Part shown: one piece after another, positions 9,696-11,767 of the stretch | Numbering within the stretch: position 1 is the stretch's first letter | Layout of the letters: each line of letters opens with the position of its first letter | Assembly: GCA_022592435.1 (NCBI GenBank) | Contig: JABYQS010000878.1 | Coordinates: forward strand, 1-11,767 | Length of the DNA stretch: 11,767 nt | Source: Cerioporus squamosus | Lineage: Eukaryota; Basidiomycota; Agaricomycetes; Polyporales; Polyporaceae | Reading direction: 5' to 3' | Program-made: the position numbers and the translations under genes | Notes under the pieces: model-generated | Databases searched by the model: none | What the model saw: the letters and a program-made list of their open reading frames with translations, nothing else | What the model was told of the DNA's origin: nothing

Positions 9696-10140
9696 GAAGA
9701 TAGAGATGTATGCGGCAATGTAGAAGCGTAGTGGCGATTGTGGCGGTAGAGATGCAAGGATGCGGACTGGTCAAGGGCGTGCATTGCGAGATGTCCTAGG
9801 ATCCCCCACGTGACAGACACGGTTTCACGCGGAGTCTAAACGCGACGCGACGCGCCACCGACGCGTTGCGGGGCGCAGCTACCTTACTAGACCTTAGTAT
9901 CGACGGCCAGTACGACGTGCGCGGCGCTGCCTGGCTACGATTACCACGACGACCAGCATGGCCTCATTCGGTGACACCAACTTAAAGTCGCATTCATGTA
10001 AGGTAGGACCGGGCCAATACTTGCGCTCCTCGCCACTTGGGTCATCGACACGGATGGCAATGCATATAGCTACATATCTAACATATGACGGTACTGTACA
10101 CTATCCGAAGCAGGCAGATGGCCCGAGTACACAGGGCGGC
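9696..10140. other. Intergenic region between the DUF262 and DnaJ genes
   Basis: This contains the 3' flank of the DnaJ gene (towards 10140) and the presumed promoter and 5' UTR of the DUF262 gene (towards 9696). An alternative in-frame ATG for the DUF262 protein lies at 9784-9782, which would add a Ser/His/Leu-rich leader. I prefer 9695 because it opens with MLSDWE, in the frame that also fits the exon end at 9576. No other coding region is supported. Confidence 0.5.
9840..9866. promoter_or_regulatory. Cluster of ACGCG motifs (MCB-like) upstream of the DUF262 gene
   Basis: Four ACGCGN motifs fall within 27 bp: ACGCGA at 9840-9845 and 9845-9850, ACGCGC at 9850-9855, and the perfect palindrome ACGCGT at 9861-9866. 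ACGCGT is the MluI cell-cycle box bound by MBF in yeasts. The cluster lies about 145-170 bp upstream of the proposed start. Function is inferred from motif and position only. Confidence 0.3.
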
Positions 10141-11710
10141 TCACGCCTTCGGGGACATAGGCGGCGGACGGAACGAGTCCCTCTTCCGGCTGTTGTTCGT
10201 CTCCACACGCACATACTCGCTCTCCTCCTGTGCCTCGTCCTCGTCCTTGCGCACGCTCATGTACGCATCGCCAAGAATCTGCAGAGCGACGGCGCGCAGT
10301 TGCGCTCGCTGACGTGGGATACTGGGGTCCTCGAGGATCCGATCGCATGTCTCACGCAGCACCGACTCGATCTCGAGTTTGGTGCCCTGTACGCGGAGGG
10401 CTGATGAGTTACGTGAATGTAGGAAGACAAGAAAGCCCATAACCTTGAAGAGAGCCTGCAGACCCTTCTCTGCCGCCTGCTCTTCGAGTCGTCGCTTCTC
10501 TTCCGGGGTGAGGTTACCTGCCTTCTCAGCGGCCTGAATTTGTTCGAACACGTTCTTCAGCTCCATCGCTGCGCGAAGTGTCGAGACACTGCATAATGAT
10601 ATCCTTCTTCAGCACAATTTTCGATATGCGAAGTGAGTAGCACGTACGTTTCGCTGAAACACGTGGTACTTGCCCTGCACGTTATGCAGCCAGCCGCCCA
10701 TGCCGAGGAACGACTGGTTTGCAGCCAGATACTGCTTCGCCTTCTGCGAATAAACAAAGCCGATAGCATGAAGCAGGTCGACGCCGTAAGACTCCTTCTT
10801 CAGCTCCTCCGCCTCCAGCTTGCAGATGGTCCGGAAGCTCTCCGTGACTTGCGGATCGTTGGGACCCGCGGCGGACTCGGTGAATATTGACAATTTGCGG
10901 TCCAAATTCTCCACCAGCTTGGATATCCGCTCCGCTCGAGCGGCCGCTTTCTGTAGGCGAATATCAGACCTAAGCCAACGATATGTTCGAGCAAAGCACT
11001 CACCTCCGCCGCCTGCTTGCGCGCCTTCTCGTCCTCTTCGCCTTCTCCTCTGGACTCAGTATCTCCCGACCCTTCGAATCGCGCTGCACCTCCTCTCCTT
11101 CCTCGGCCTCCTCCTGCAATGCCGCCTTCATGTCCTTCGCCAGGCTTATGTTGCCAATGATGGGCACGAAACGCTCTCCGCCGAAGATGGTCCCGAAGAT
11201 CTCCTCCGGGTCCACAAAGCCGCCTTCCGGTGCACTCTCCTTGGGCCCAAACTCGTTGTACTTGCGGCGTAGCTCGGGATCGGACAGCGTCTGGTACGCA
11301 ATCGCAATCTCTTTGAAGCGCTCCTCCGCATGCGGGTCGTCACGGTTCTTGTCCGGATGGTGCTTTATCGCAAGTCGACCTGGAGCAAAGATGGTGCTCA
11401 GGGATCGTCATAAGCAGCCATGCCAGGGAAGGAGGGGATAGGGCAGCGCGGGAGAGGTTAAGGAGGAGAACGTACGATATGCCTTCTTGATGTCGTCTGT
11501 ACTCGCGTCCACGGGGACCCCGAGCAAGTCGTAATACCCGGTTTCCAACGGTTTCTCCTGCGTCCCAATCTTCCTCCCTTTCCGCGGTGTCTGTGATGAT
11601 GACGCGCCGCTCCCATTCCCCGCCCTACTGTTGAGCCAACCCTCTCCGTATGGCTCGGTATCTGCGCAGGATAGAACGCATGCGTGATGATGGAACTGCA
11701 GCTGTAGCAT
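10141..11710 (-). CDS. J-domain co-chaperone with DnaJ-X domain (CAJ1/DJP1-like)
   Basis: Exons: 11710-11476, 11379-11004, 10950-10648, 10588-10444 and 10386-10141 (stop TGA), with introns of 96, 53, 59 and 57 nt, about 434 residues. The J domain starts at GYYDLLGVPVDAS and carries the HPD motif (KHHPDKN), which stimulates Hsp70 ATPase. It continues through AEERFKEIAIAYQTLSD and the typical NEFGPKESAPEGGFVDPEEI. Next come a charged coiled-coil-like stretch and the DnaJ-X region (KLSIFTESAAGPND, ESYGVDLLHAIGFVYSQKAK, GWLHNVQGKYHVF, KLEIESVLRETCDRIL). Homologues assist peroxisomal import and cytosolic Hsp70 work in yeast. Two 1-nt corrections are needed: a base missing near 11033-11037 and an extra T in ttt (aaa on plus, 10657-10659) just before the donor at 10647. 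The start ATG 11710 is the first in the J-domain frame; a different upstream start is possible. Confidence 0.85.
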
Positions 11711-11767
11711 CTGACATTGAGCAAGGTCCCTGGTCGAGGTGCTGGTGATGGCACGGAACTCTAGAGT
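11711..11767 (-). other. Possible upstream coding extension of the DnaJ gene
   Basis: In another frame, sequence from about 11754 downwards reads TLLNVRCYSCSSIITHAF, with a CxxC-like pair that would suit a small zinc-binding N-terminus. It would join the J-domain frame only through a 1-nt correction between about 11620 and 11660. An in-frame TAG lies at 11763-11761, so such a protein would need a spliced first exon outside the window. This is an alternative to the ATG at 11710, not proven. Confidence 0.3.

Overview
The window looks like nuclear DNA of a basidiomycete fungus, most likely an Agaricomycete. Genes are dense and on both strands. Coding sequence is cut by many short GT-AG introns (mostly 44-96 nt) with CTNA-type branch sites. 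All three recognisable proteins belong to families I know from this group. There are no bacterial operons, Shine-Dalgarno sites, tRNAs, rRNAs or CRISPR arrays.

Layout: (1) 1-5145, plus strand: a large sacsin-type protein with a GHKL (Hsp90-like) ATPase module, a long sacsin-repeat body and a C-terminal BTB/POZ domain. It enters the window already inside the gene. From 635 to the stop, seven exons join into 1,370 codons with no frame problem; the first ~640 nt is broken by about six 1-nt frame changes. (2) 5146-6144: no confident gene, only a weak minus-strand coding-like stretch. (3) 6145-9695, minus strand: a DUF262 (GmrS-like, ParB/Srx-fold) protein with a disordered, Arg/Asp-rich tail. It has a dozen or so exons, some tiny, and one outsized 542-nt intron. 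(4) 9696-10140: gap holding the DUF262 upstream region with a cluster of ACGCG motifs. (5) 10141-11710, minus strand: a class-C J-domain co-chaperone with a DnaJ-X domain (CAJ1/DJP1 type), five exons, 5' end near the window edge.

The most important observation is technical but changes how everything here is read. The 5' part of the sacsin gene, the DUF262 gene and the DnaJ gene all need isolated 1-nt corrections, most of them in short homopolymers, while splice sites, motifs and codon-level conservation stay intact. That pattern fits indel errors in the sequence better than three decayed genes, though real pseudogenisation of the 5' sacsin segment cannot be excluded.

Functionally, an Hsp90-like ATPase/BTB protein and a J-protein could both act in protein quality control or ubiquitin coupling. 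DUF262 is the nuclease-associated domain of bacterial type IV restriction. Nothing in the sequence proves that the three work together. The convergent sacsin/BTB and DUF262 pair is the most intriguing neighbourhood, but it may be chance.
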